From: CAYIYO01 sp964367715
GTDB lineage: Bacteria; Chlamydiota; Chlamydiia; Chlamydiales; Criblamydiaceae
Direction of reading: 5' to 3'
Length of the DNA: 21,717 bases
Assembly (NCBI GenBank): GCA_964367715.1
Contig: CAYIYO010000032.1
Coordinates: 1-21,717, forward strand
Within the stretch, counting starts at the first letter, position 1, and every line of letters begins with the position of its first letter. The notes beneath the pieces were generated by a model. That model searched no databases and had not been told where the DNA came from. It saw only the letters and a list, made by a program, of their open reading frames with translations. This document shows positions 1 through 7,438 of the stretch, one piece after another. The translations under genes were made by a program, and so were the position numbers.

Positions 1-250
1 TCCGCTGCGCTGCGTTCCGACCTTCGCTGTAAGATGCCGGCTCTTTGAGCCTGATACTATACACAAGTGAAATCAAGAATCGGTTTTTGAGCGATGTGAA
101 AGCTCCCGCAATTTACCGATCAAAAGTCGTTTAATATTAATAATATGAACCGACTTTCGATCGGTGAATCCCGGGGCTTTGACATGCTCAAAAAGCCAAT
201 TTTTGAATTCACTTGTGTATAATCGCTATCTACTTCATCAAAAATGCCAA
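1..250 (+). repeat. Longer dispersed repeat, copy 1 (partial, interrupted by MITE)
   Basis: Bases 1-57 and 222-250 match the repeat body seen uninterrupted at 5121-5286 and 21551-21711. The shared text includes the CCGCTGCGCTGCGTTCCGAC stretch, the GATGCCGGCTCTTTGAG stretch and the ATCG.TATCTAC stretch. The left part lies outside the window. A palindromic element (58-221) splits it, and its right part ends at the GCCAA shared with a second MITE fragment (246-274). No coding function is apparent. Confidence 0.85.
58..221. mobile_element. Full-length palindromic MITE-like element (160 bp plus TA duplication)
   Basis: The two arms are imperfect inverted repeats over almost the whole length. Each begins TACACAAGTGA, continues with TTTTTGAGC and G.CAAAG.CC-like blocks, and meets near the AT-rich centre (TTAATATTAATAAT, about 132-145). 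It is flanked by TA at 58-59 and 220-221. Removing the element and one TA restores the longer repeat in register with the copies at 5121 and 21551, with only two base differences at the site. Single-stranded DNA or RNA would fold into one long hairpin. There is no ORF inside, so it must rely on a transposase made elsewhere. TA duplication is typical of the IS630/Tc1-mariner type (inference). Confidence 0.85.
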
Positions 251-274
251 TTTTTGAATTCACTTTTGTGTATA
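246..274. mobile_element. MITE right-end fragment fused to the longer repeat
   Basis: GCCAATTTTTGAATTCACTT is identical to the inner right arm of the element ending at 221, except that a TT insertion follows (CACTTTTGTGTA instead of CACTTGTGTA). It ends in TATA like other copies. The left boundary is a short overlap (GCCAA) with the longer repeat, which suggests a deletion or recombination joint rather than a clean insertion. It ends 27 bases before the histidine kinase start. Confidence 0.75.
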
Positions 275-301
275 GTGCGGAAAAGAGGGAAATAGAGACA
301 G

Positions 302-2053
302 ATGCTGAGTTTTCGACAAAAAATATTTATCACCTACATCATTCTTTTTGTCCTTTTTATTGCTGCGCTTTATCCCCTTGCTATCCATACCGTTCAGGCG
401 TTGATTTCTCAGAGCCTTGAAGGACGTGCCGACGAGTTAATCGCTAAAATTCGTGCCGTTCCTGACGACCAAGCGGTCGTCACTACCTTGAAAAATATGA
501 AGCACCGTATTTTCTTTCGCGTGGGGGTATTAAATGAAAATGCAAAAGTCATTTATGATTCTCATGCAAAGCAACGATTGGGCTCAAAATTTTCTCAAGA
601 CTTCGTTGTGGATCATCCCGAGGTGACCGACGCCCTAAATAAAGGGATCGGAACTTATGAAGGAGACTCCGTTGTCTCTGACCAACGCATGTTTTATATG
701 GCGAAGGCGTTTGATTTTCATGGAAAAAAATACATTTTGCGTGTCGCGATACCCCAGCAGTATGTCTATGATGCGACCTTGCAGATGCGGTTGGGACTCT
801 TGTTTTTTTCTATCGCCATTCTGTTGCTTTTTAGTGTGATGACGTGGATGACAATTAATCATTTGATTAGTCCGATTCAACAAATCATTCGCGCTGTGCG
901 TCCGTATCAGGAAGGAGAGGTCGATATCTTACCAAAAATTTCTGTCGACATCGCCAATCCTAACGACGAGTTTAAAAAGTTGGCGGATACGTTGAATTCG
1001 ATGTCGAAGAAGATACAAGTCCATATTGATTCTTTGATGAAAGAGCGTAATGAGAAAGCGGCGCTGTTGGAGTCGTTGATTGAAGGGGTGGTCGCTATTG
1101 ATAATCAGATGATGATCACCTATGCGAATAGCATGGCGTTGCGTTTTTTGGGAAAACGGCGTGAGGAATTGATCGGACAACACTTTTATGGGACGAGTCC
1201 GCGCTCCTGCGAAGAGCTAGTGCGGAGGTGTCTTGCAGAAGATGTCGCGTTAACGGATGATTTGCAGATTGAGATCGAGGGACGACTCGTTTATCTCGAC
1301 CTTATCGCAGCGCCTCAAGAAGGGAAATCCGGGGCTGTCCTTGTGATGCAGGACAAGTCGGCGCATTATCGCATTTTGGAGATGCGCAAAGATTTTATAG
1401 CAAATGCGTCGCACGAGTTAAAAACGCCGATTACGATTATTCGTGGCTTTGCAGAGGCGTTACATGATCATCCGCACCTGCCAAGAGAAACGACCGTAGA
1501 GATTACGGAAAAAATCGTACGCAGCTGTGAGCGGATGGCGCATTTGATTAAAGATTTACTCACCCTTGCCGATATTGAACATTTGGCGGAGTCCAATTTT
1601 ATTCCTTTTCATTTTCCTGATATCATTGATAGCTGCGTGGGGATGCTACTTGAAACGTATGCGGAAGCCCAAGTCAATATAGAGATAGAAAAAGAGAGTT
1701 CATTTGACATCTTAGGGGATCCGCAACTATTAGAATTAGCGTTACTCAATCTATTGGTGAATGCGGCGAAGTATTCGGAAAATGTCCCTCAAATTACCAT
1801 CTCTTTAAAAAAGAAAGGCAACTTTGTTGAGCTGTCGGTGCGTGATAAAGGGATAGGGATTCCTCGCAGTGATATCGAGAATATTTTCCACCGTTTTTAT
1901 AGCGTGGATAAGGCACATTCGCGTCGCATGGGAGGCGCGGGATTGGGGTTGTCTTTAGTGGAAACGATTGTACAAAAGCATAAGGGTGAGGTTTCTGTTG
2001 CATCGACGGTGGGGAAGGGATCGACCTTCACCATTCTGTTGCCTATCAAATAA
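302..2053 (+). CDS. PhoR-like sensor histidine kinase
   Basis: 583-residue membrane sensor kinase, expected to autophosphorylate on His and pass phosphate to a response regulator. In order: TM1 about 8-30; an extracytoplasmic domain about 31-160; TM2 about 163-186; HAMP about 187-243; PAS about 250-355; HisKA with H-box SHELKTP at 370-376 (H371); N-box around N487; G1 DKGIGIP 515-521; F-box FHRFY 529-533; G2 GGAGLGLSL 544-552. All catalytic boxes are intact. The architecture (two TM, HAMP, PAS, HisKA, HATPase) is that of PhoR/PnpS/WalK-type kinases. No response regulator gene follows and upstream is only repeat DNA, so the partner is either beyond the window or unlinked. The ribosome site before 302 is weak (GAGGGAAA about 12 bases upstream). 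The specific stimulus cannot be inferred, so no gene symbol is given. Confidence 0.93.
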   Translation: MLSFRQKIFITYIILFVLFIAALYPLAIHTVQALISQSLEGRADELIAKIRAVPDDQAVVTTLKNMKHRIFFRVGVLNENAKVIYDSHAKQRLGSKFSQDFVVDHPEVTDALNKGIGTYEGDSVVSDQRMFYMAKAFDFHGKKYILRVAIPQQYVYDATLQMRLGLLFFSIAILLLFSVMTWMTINHLISPIQQIIRAVRPYQEGEVDILPKISVDIANPNDEFKKLADTLNSMSKKIQVHIDSLMKERNEKAALLESLIEGVVAIDNQMMITYANSMALRFLGKRREELIGQHFYGTSPRSCEELVRRCLAEDVALTDDLQIEIEGRLVYLDLIAAPQEGKSGAVLVMQDKSAHYRILEMRKDFIANASHELKTPITIIRGFAEALHDHPHLPRETTVEITEKIVRSCERMAHLIKDLLTLADIEHLAESNFIPFHFPDIIDSCVGMLLETYAEAQVNIEIEKESSFDILGDPQLLELALLNLLVNAAKYSENVPQITISLKKKGNFVELSVRDKGIGIPRSDIENIFHRFYSVDKAHSRRMGGAGLGLSLVETIVQKHKGEVSVASTVGKGSTFTILLPIK

Positions 2054-2112
2054 AAATTACACTTCTTTTCAAAGTCAAGCCGCTGTACATTACGAAAGAG
2101 CGGAGGAATGTT

Positions 2113-3102
2113 ATGGTTGCAAATATGGAAGCGTTAGGCGAAGCCGTCAAAAATGAAAATAAAAAGTTTTTGGCCGCCCGTGAAGAGGTAGGGAAAGTTA
2201 TTGTTGGGCAGCAGCAGATGATTGATCGCTTGTTCATTGGATTGTTAGCGGATGGACATCTTTTGTTGGAAGGATTGCCTGGGTTGGCAAAAACATTGGC
2301 TGTTAATACATTGGCAAAGGTGATTCAGTGTGACTTTAAGCGCATCCAGTTTACTCCCGATCTTTTGCCTGCAGATTTGATTGGAACTTCTGTCTACAAT
2401 CCAAAGGAAGGAACCTTTACGATTAAGAAAGGGCCTATTTTCACGAATATTCTGTTGGCGGACGAAATCAATCGTGCTCCGGCTAAGGTGCAGTCGGCGT
2501 TGTTAGAGGTGATGCAAGAGCGGCAGGTGACCATTAGTGGGGAGACCTTTAAAACGGGAAAACCTTATCTTGTGTTGGCGACGCAGAATCCGATTGAACA
2601 CGAAGGGACCTATGCGTTGCCTGAGGCGCAGACCGATCGTTTTATGTTGAAGATTCGTGTGGAGTATCCTTCGATGGAAGAAGAGAAAGAGGTGATGCGC
2701 CGCATGGCGACGCTGGAGCCTCTTCCCGAGGTAAAGCCAGTCCTAACAGCGGAAGAAATATTGTCCGCGCGTCAGATTGTAAACCAGGTTTACATTGATG
2801 ATAAGATCGTCGACTACATTTTAAATATCATTTTTGCGACGCGCAATCCTAAGCAATTTAATGTCGACATCGAAGGATTGCTCCTTTACGGCGCTTCGCC
2901 GCGCGCGAGTATGGCGCTGAAGATGGCGTCTAAGGCGCATGCCTTCTTAAATGGACGGGCGTATGTCACTCCCCACGATGTAAAATCGATGGCGTACGAT
3001 GTCCTTCGCCACCGCCTCCGTCGCTCCTATGAAGCGGAAGCAGAAGATGTCACTGCGGATGCCATCATTGATCGAATCCTAACGACCATTCTTGTTCCTT
3101 GA
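2113..3102 (+). CDS. MoxR-family AAA+ ATPase
   Basis: 329-residue MoxR-type AAA+ ATPase, a family thought to act as a chaperone that remodels partner proteins together with vWA/DUF58 proteins. Visible motifs: Walker A GLPGLAKT 54-61, Walker B LLADEIN 114-120, sensor 1 LATQNP 155-160, EAQTDRF 171-177 with the arginine-finger region, and the C-terminal lid motif GASPRASMAL. The length is normal for the family (about 310-340). The start at 2113 is set by GGAGG at 2102-2106, six bases upstream. The stop codon overlaps the Shine-Dalgarno sequence of the DUF58 gene, so the two genes are translationally linked. The gap from the histidine kinase is 59 bases, so co-transcription with it is possible but not shown. 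Confidence 0.95.
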   Translation: MVANMEALGEAVKNENKKFLAAREEVGKVIVGQQQMIDRLFIGLLADGHLLLEGLPGLAKTLAVNTLAKVIQCDFKRIQFTPDLLPADLIGTSVYNPKEGTFTIKKGPIFTNILLADEINRAPAKVQSALLEVMQERQVTISGETFKTGKPYLVLATQNPIEHEGTYALPEAQTDRFMLKIRVEYPSMEEEKEVMRRMATLEPLPEVKPVLTAEEILSARQIVNQVYIDDKIVDYILNIIFATRNPKQFNVDIEGLLLYGASPRASMALKMASKAHAFLNGRAYVTPHDVKSMAYDVLRHRLRRSYEAEAEDVTADAIIDRILTTILVP

Positions 3103-3110
3103 GGTAACAC

Positions 3111-3992
3111 TTGAGTGAAATTCCAGACGCACTTTTAAAACATATCCGTCGCATTCACGTGCAAACTATTCGTCTTGCCGAAGATATTTTGGCCGGCGAA
3201 TACCACTCTGCTTTCAAAGGAAAAGGGATGGAGTTTGAAGAGGTACGCGAATATGTGGAAGGGGATGATGTCCGCTCGATTGATTGGAATGTCACTGCAC
3301 GGATGCGCTCTCCCCATGTGAAGAATTTTCGTGAAGAACGTGAACTGACCCTTTATTTAGTGGTCGATGTCTCTGCTTCTACACGGTTTGGAAGCAATCA
3401 GGCGACGAAGCGGGAAATGATCGCTCAAGTGGGCGGGATCCTCGCGTTTAGTGCGATAAAAAACAGCGATAAAGTAGGACTTATTCTTTTTTCTGACCGT
3501 GTTGAAAAGCATCTGTCTCCTAAAAAAGGATTGCGGCATGTGCTACGGATTATTCGCGAGCTTCTTGTTTACGAACCGCAGTCCCTTACAACAAATCTTG
3601 AAGCCGCACTGGATTTTCTTGGTAACGTCCAAAAGCAGGCGGCAATCTGCTTTGTCATTTCCGATTTCCTTGCTCCGGAATGTCCGCTTGCGCTTGCTGT
3701 TGCAGCAAAGCGTCACGATTTGATTGCGGTTGCGGTGGCGGATCCGATGGAGATAGAACCTGTCGATATCGGGTTGGTCGCTGTCGAGGATCTGGAAAAT
3801 GGAATAGAAAAAGTGATCGATACGTCTCGTCCCGAATGGAAAAATGAAATTAAGCAAAAGGCTGCTGCCCGCATTGCGCACTATAAATCGATGATGAAAA
3901 ATGTGGGCGCAGGCTTTATCTTTTTACGTACGGACCACTCTCCCGTTAGCGAGTTAAGAAAGTTTTTTAAATTTAGGAGGATACGCCATTGA
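3111..3992 (+). CDS. DUF58 / vWA-like protein
   Basis: 293-residue soluble DUF58 protein, the usual genetic partner of MoxR ATPases. The family hallmark EYVEGDDVRSIDWNVTAR lies at about 48-64. A vWA-like domain follows with the MIDAS motif DVSAS (86-90), the downstream Thr pair at 160-161 and an acidic residue at D185, so metal-dependent partner binding is plausible. The start is TTG at 3111, supported by GAGGT at 3101-3105, which overlaps the stop codon of the MoxR gene. The last bases overlap the start of the next gene by 4 nt, indicating a tight operon. Its exact biological role in Chlamydiae is unknown. Related Bat (aerotolerance) operons in other bacteria are linked to envelope stress. 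Confidence 0.92.
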   Translation: MSEIPDALLKHIRRIHVQTIRLAEDILAGEYHSAFKGKGMEFEEVREYVEGDDVRSIDWNVTARMRSPHVKNFREERELTLYLVVDVSASTRFGSNQATKREMIAQVGGILAFSAIKNSDKVGLILFSDRVEKHLSPKKGLRHVLRIIRELLVYEPQSLTTNLEAALDFLGNVQKQAAICFVISDFLAPECPLALAVAAKRHDLIAVAVADPMEIEPVDIGLVAVEDLENGIEKVIDTSRPEWKNEIKQKAAARIAHYKSMMKNVGAGFIFLRTDHSPVSELRKFFKFRRIRH

Positions 3993-5038
3993 GGATGCGC
4001 GTTATTTTTCTATTCTTATTGTTGGCGAGCCCCCTCACTGGTTTAGAAGAAGTGTGGAAAGGCGAGCAGGCCCCGGGTTTTTCCGTTAAAATAAGTCGAT
4101 CGAGCACTCCCGTAAGTATTGATGGCTTATTGCAAGTGGTGGTGGAAGCGAGGTATCCTCAGGGATATAAGCTCAATAAGGCTCTTTTGCGTAGCCATTT
4201 GATTGATTATCCTGGATATGGAGCCGCTCCTTTTTCGTTGGCTTCTGAAGAGAGTATCATGCTGTCCCCTGGAAATGAAAAAATCACGTATTTATTGGAT
4301 CCGGATATTCCCGGACACTATGCGTTGACTTTTCGCGACATTATGTTTGAGGAAGAAAAGACAAAAGAGTCGATCCGCATGTTAACGGGGGTTTTTGATG
4401 TCGATGTGACAATGCCCTCCACGTTGACGATGGCGGAAGGAACTCCTTTCGGCCTTCTTCCTTTAACGGTGGATTTACCGTTACAAGTGGATGCCGGAGT
4501 GAGAGCTCAGTTTTTTGATAATCCCTCTTGGATTTCATGGGTGCGTCTTCGGGGATGGCAAGAATTTCGGCGCTCTCTTTTTCCATGGAAAAGCGTCAGT
4601 GCCCTTCTTATTTTATTGGGGGCGAGTTTTGGAGTGTCTGTGCTGTTACGGAGGCGTCAGCCTGTTTTGACGCGTGAGACTGTGCGTGTTCGTGCCCAGC
4701 GAGAGGCGCAACAGGCATTGGAAGCGATCCATTCCATGGCGCTTCCCCAAGCAGGAGAATATGACCAGTATTATGTTCTTTTAACGGGTGTGGTAAGAAA
4801 ATATTTGGAAACAGCCTATTCTCTCCAAGCGAAGACCTTGACCACGGAAGAATTTCTGCTTCAAGTGGTTTCTCATCCGTCATTAAACGCTTCTGAACGG
4901 GAATTGTTAAAAAAATTTCTTGAAAGCGCGGATAAAGTCAAATTCGCCAAGTACAAGCCTACCGGCTTAGAATGCGCCTATGCCGAGACAGCGGCGGCAG
5001 ATCTTATTAACCAGAGTTTTGGGTTTATACACAAGTGA
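3989..5038 (+). CDS. BatD/DUF4381-like membrane protein, C-terminus set by a MITE
   Basis: 349-residue protein with an N-terminal signal sequence (about 1-18), an extracytoplasmic beta-rich region (about 20-195), a TM helix (about 203-221, followed by RRR) and a cytoplasmic helical tail (about 230-345). The layout, and the position after MoxR and DUF58 genes, fit a BatD or DUF4381-type partner; I assign this by architecture and context, not by a firm signature. The TTG start at 3989 overlaps the DUF58 stop and lies 8 bases after AGGAGG; ATG 3995 is an alternative. The last codons (TTT ATA CAC AAG TGA) come from the MITE at 5026-5074, so the native C-terminus has been replaced by a few element-encoded residues. 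vWA-domain genes that often follow in such operons are absent. Confidence 0.8.
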   Translation: MRMRVIFLFLLLASPLTGLEEVWKGEQAPGFSVKISRSSTPVSIDGLLQVVVEARYPQGYKLNKALLRSHLIDYPGYGAAPFSLASEESIMLSPGNEKITYLLDPDIPGHYALTFRDIMFEEEKTKESIRMLTGVFDVDVTMPSTLTMAEGTPFGLLPLTVDLPLQVDAGVRAQFFDNPSWISWVRLRGWQEFRRSLFPWKSVSALLILLGASFGVSVLLRRRQPVLTRETVRVRAQREAQQALEAIHSMALPQAGEYDQYYVLLTGVVRKYLETAYSLQAKTLTTEEFLLQVVSHPSLNASERELLKKFLESADKVKFAKYKPTGLECAYAETAAADLINQSFGFIHK

Positions 5039-5074
5039 ATCCAAAAAGCCAATTTTTGAATTCACTTGTGTATA
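5026..5074. mobile_element. Short MITE derivative (45 bp plus TA duplication)
   Basis: The sequence begins TATACACAAGTGAAT and ends TTCACTTGTGTATA. The arms are inverted repeats of about 20 bp around a small loop near GCC. It equals the outer arms of the 160-bp element with the centre deleted. TA flanks lie at 5026-5027 and 5073-5074. It contributes the stop codon of the preceding gene. In RNA it would form a strong hairpin followed by TTTT (5074-5078), so it could also end transcription. Confidence 0.85.
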
Positions 5075-5120
5075 TTTTCGCGGGGACGGCATATTAAAAA
5101 AAGGTGTTGGTCATTATGAA

Positions 5121-5350
5121 TATAATTATGTCGGTCTTTCAGACCTCAATATATTTTTCTTTCTTATCCAGGCCTCCACTCCGCTGCGCTGCGTTCCGAC
5201 CTTCGCTGTAAGATGCCGGCTCTTTGAGCCTGATGCAAATCGGTATCTACTTTGGACTCCCAAAAATGCCAAACTCCAGCATCGCTGCGAGGATAAAAAA
5301 CTTATAACAGGCGCCGTGACCGATTACGAAATTTCTATTTTGGTATGACA
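5121..5350 (+). repeat. Longer dispersed repeat, copy 2, with right terminus
   Basis: The body at 5121-5286 matches 21551-21711, with scattered substitutions and a small length difference near 5251-5265. It contains a small palindrome GGTCTTTCAGACC (5133-5145). The downstream end, 5328-5350, is a 23-bp sequence that is the exact reverse complement of 21515-21537, the left edge of copy 3. This suggests inverted termini of a mobile element. The matching left terminus is missing here, because the sequence left of 5121 differs from copy 3. The stretch 5039-5436 contains no convincing gene. Confidence 0.75.
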
Positions 5351-5389
5351 TGCGCAAATTTTTTTGTTTACTTAAAAAATAATTTTTTT

Positions 5390-5395
5390 TATAAT
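5390..5395 (+). promoter_or_regulatory. Candidate -10 box for the Inc-like gene
   Basis: A perfect TATAAT lies in an A/T-rich tract 41 bases before the start codon at 5437. No good -35 box stands at ideal spacing; TTACTT at 5368-5373 gives a 16-base spacer but is a poor match. The promoter sits just outside the end of the longer repeat (5350). Confidence 0.4.
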
Positions 5396-5436
5396 TAGTA
5401 ATGTTTTAATTATTTTTTAAATAAAAGGAGTTTAAA

Positions 5437-5901
5437 ATGACCCAAAGTACCCATTTTCCTGTGGAAAGTTTATGGAACGAGCCGAAGAAAAGCTTAGAGC
5501 ATCAGATGGATACAATCGAAAAGGAACTGGACTCGCCTGTTAAGCTAAGGGTATATTGCTTGATGCTAGGATTAGCGGATGTTGTTGTGTCGCCTATTTA
5601 TGCGGTTGCGATTGCTGTAGATATTCTATCAAGTGCGATTTTTGCCGCCATAAGTTTTGCTGCTACTGTCGTTACTTTCGGATTGTGGAGTAAGGCTCCT
5701 AAACAATTTGTGCGTCAATTAGCAATGATCGGAGCAACGGCTTTGATTGTACCCGCCTATTTACTTAAAATAGTCTCAGATTTTGCGGGAATCATTCATC
5801 CTATCGCTGCGAAAGGCGGAATGATTGCTCTGAAGTCTGTTATCGAATTACGCATAGCGGCGCATGATATGTTTAAAGAAAAAGTTTATCATCGAATTTA
5901 A
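5437..5901 (+). CDS. Small hydrophobic hypothetical protein (Inc-like)
   Basis: 154 residues that I do not recognise by family. A hydrophilic N-terminus (1-38) is followed by a long two-lobed hydrophobic stretch (about 41-83) with a short polar break, a second hydrophobic region (about 95-121) and a short charged tail. There is no cleavable signal peptide. A bilobed hydrophobic domain of 40 or more residues is the usual mark of chlamydial inclusion membrane (Inc) proteins, which are secreted by the type III system, so this is a candidate host-membrane protein. That is inference from the hydrophobicity pattern only; an ordinary inner-membrane protein is equally possible. The start is clear: GGAG at 5427-5430, six bases before the ATG. 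It is a single gene between a repeat and the suf operon, with its own likely promoter. Confidence 0.8.
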   Translation: MTQSTHFPVESLWNEPKKSLEHQMDTIEKELDSPVKLRVYCLMLGLADVVVSPIYAVAIAVDILSSAIFAAISFAATVVTFGLWSKAPKQFVRQLAMIGATALIVPAYLLKIVSDFAGIIHPIAAKGGMIALKSVIELRIAAHDMFKEKVYHRI

Positions 5902-5905
5902 TAAA

Positions 5906-5922
5906 CGCCTCTAAGAGAGGCG
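5906..5922 (+). terminator. Stem-loop after the Inc-like gene
   Basis: CGCCTCT-AAG-AGAGGCG forms a perfect 7-bp stem with a 3-base loop, five bases after the stop codon at 5901. No T-run follows (AATAGCAC), so it is a weak or Rho-assisted terminator, or an RNA-stabilising hairpin, rather than a classic intrinsic terminator. Confidence 0.35.
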
Positions 5923-5995
5923 AATAGCACTGTTCATTTGTTCGACTTTATGGTAAACTTTCTCGAGTATTAGAATTAAATTGGAGTGAGGACAT

Positions 5996-7435
5996 ATGTC
6001 GACGGATGCTGCTTTTCCTGGCAGTTCTGACTATAAGTACGGATTTGTTACCGAGGTAGAGACGGAACGTTTTGCCAAGGGATTGAGTGAAGAGGTGATC
6101 CGTGCCTTATCAGAAAAGAAAGGGGAGCCCCCCTATATGCTGGAATTTCGCCTTAAGGCGTATCGTCGTTGGTTAGAGATGGCGGAGCCGGAATGGGCCA
6201 ATGTTAACTATCCTTCTATAGATTTTCAAAATATTAGTTACTATTCTGCACCTAAACAGCTAAGCAAGCTGAACTCTTTAGCGGAAGTTGATCCTGAGGT
6301 GTTGCGCACTTTCGAGCGTTTGGGAATTCCAATGGAAGAGCAGATGCGCCTTAGCAACGTTGCGGTGGACATGGTGTTTGACTCTGTTTCGATCGGAACA
6401 ACTTTTAGAAAGAAGTTGGAAGAGGCAGGCGTTGTCCTTTGTTCCATTTCTGAAGCTGTTCATAAATATCCTGAACTCGTCGAAAAATATTTGGGTTCTG
6501 TCGTTCCTATTGCCGACAACTTTTATTCTGCCCTAAATTCCGCTGTCTTTACCGATGGTTCTTTCGTCTACATTCCAAAAGGCGTGCGTTGTCCAATGGA
6601 GCTCTCTACCTATTTCCGTATTAACGATAAGGAATCGGGTCAGTTTGAGCGGACGTTGATCATCGCAGAAGAAGGCTCTTACGTGAGCTATCTCGAAGGA
6701 TGCACTGCGCCTGCGTTTGACAACAAACAGCTGCATGCGGCGGTGGTGGAATTAATCGCCATGGACGATGCAGAAATCCGTTACTCGACGGTCCAAAATT
6801 GGTATTCCGGCGATGCGAAGACGGGCGAAGGTGGAGTGTACAATTTCGTGACGAAGCGTGGAAAATGTTTGGGACGTCGTTCGAAGATTTCGTGGACCCA
6901 AGTGGAAGTTGGCGCGGCGATTACGTGGAAGTACCCGAGCTGCTTGCTTGTTGGCGATGACTCTGTTGGCGAATTTTATTCGATTGCGTTGACGAATGGC
7001 CATATGCAGGCGGATACTGGAACGAAGATGATCCATATTGGAAAAAATACGACGTCGACGATCATTTCCAAGGGCATTGCTGCTGATGTATCGCACAATA
7101 GCTACCGTGGAATGGTAAAGATTGCAGCTAAGGCGACCGGGTCGCGCAATTATACGCAGTGTGATTCGATGCTTGTGGGCGCTAACTGTTCTGCAAATAC
7201 ATTCCCTTATATCGAAGTGGGAAATGATACGTCACAAGTGGAGCATGAAGCCTCTACCTCGAAGATGAATGAAGAGCAAATATTTTATCTGCGTGCGCGT
7301 GGAATTCCGATGGAAGATGCCTTGAACATGATTGTAAATGGATTTTGCAAAGATGTCATCAAAGAGCTGCCATTAGAATTTGCTGTCGAAGCTCAAAAAT
7401 TACTTACATTAAAATTAGAACATTCTGTTGGATAA
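5996..7435 (+). CDS. sufB: Fe-S cluster assembly scaffold SufB
   Basis: 479-residue SufB, the core scaffold subunit of the SufBC2D complex on which Fe-S clusters are built in the cytosol. Conserved blocks include SYLEGCTAP (C236), GRRSKISWTQVEVG (293-306), NYTQCDSMLVG with C389 (equivalent to the cluster/sulfur-acceptor Cys of E. coli SufB) and VEHEAS 415-420 with H417 and E418. The length is normal. The start at 5996 is supported by GGAG (5983-5986) and GAGG (5988-5991). It is the first gene of a sufBCDS cluster whose order matches C. trachomatis CT684-CT687. The intergenic region 5923-5982 should hold the promoter, but I see no clear consensus. Confidence 0.97.
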   Translation: MSTDAAFPGSSDYKYGFVTEVETERFAKGLSEEVIRALSEKKGEPPYMLEFRLKAYRRWLEMAEPEWANVNYPSIDFQNISYYSAPKQLSKLNSLAEVDPEVLRTFERLGIPMEEQMRLSNVAVDMVFDSVSIGTTFRKKLEEAGVVLCSISEAVHKYPELVEKYLGSVVPIADNFYSALNSAVFTDGSFVYIPKGVRCPMELSTYFRINDKESGQFERTLIIAEEGSYVSYLEGCTAPAFDNKQLHAAVVELIAMDDAEIRYSTVQNWYSGDAKTGEGGVYNFVTKRGKCLGRRSKISWTQVEVGAAITWKYPSCLLVGDDSVGEFYSIALTNGHMQADTGTKMIHIGKNTTSTIISKGIAADVSHNSYRGMVKIAAKATGSRNYTQCDSMLVGANCSANTFPYIEVGNDTSQVEHEASTSKMNEEQIFYLRARGIPMEDALNMIVNGFCKDVIKELPLEFAVEAQKLLTLKLEHSVG

Positions 7436-7438
7436 ATC

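Noticed and set aside
58..274. CRISPR array, because palindromic repeats recur
   Set aside because: There are no regularly spaced units or spacers. The copies are kilobases apart, TA-flanked and of different lengths.
2084..2106. Small inverted repeat CCGCT...AGCGG before the MoxR gene as a terminator
   Set aside because: The stem is only 5 bp, the loop is long, there is no T-run, and it overlaps the ribosome site. Chance is the better explanation.
4980..5348. Open frame of 122 codons across the MITE and longer repeat
   Set aside because: It overlaps the end of the BatD-like gene in another frame and reads through non-coding repeat DNA. The repeat copies do not keep the frame, and there is no ribosome site.
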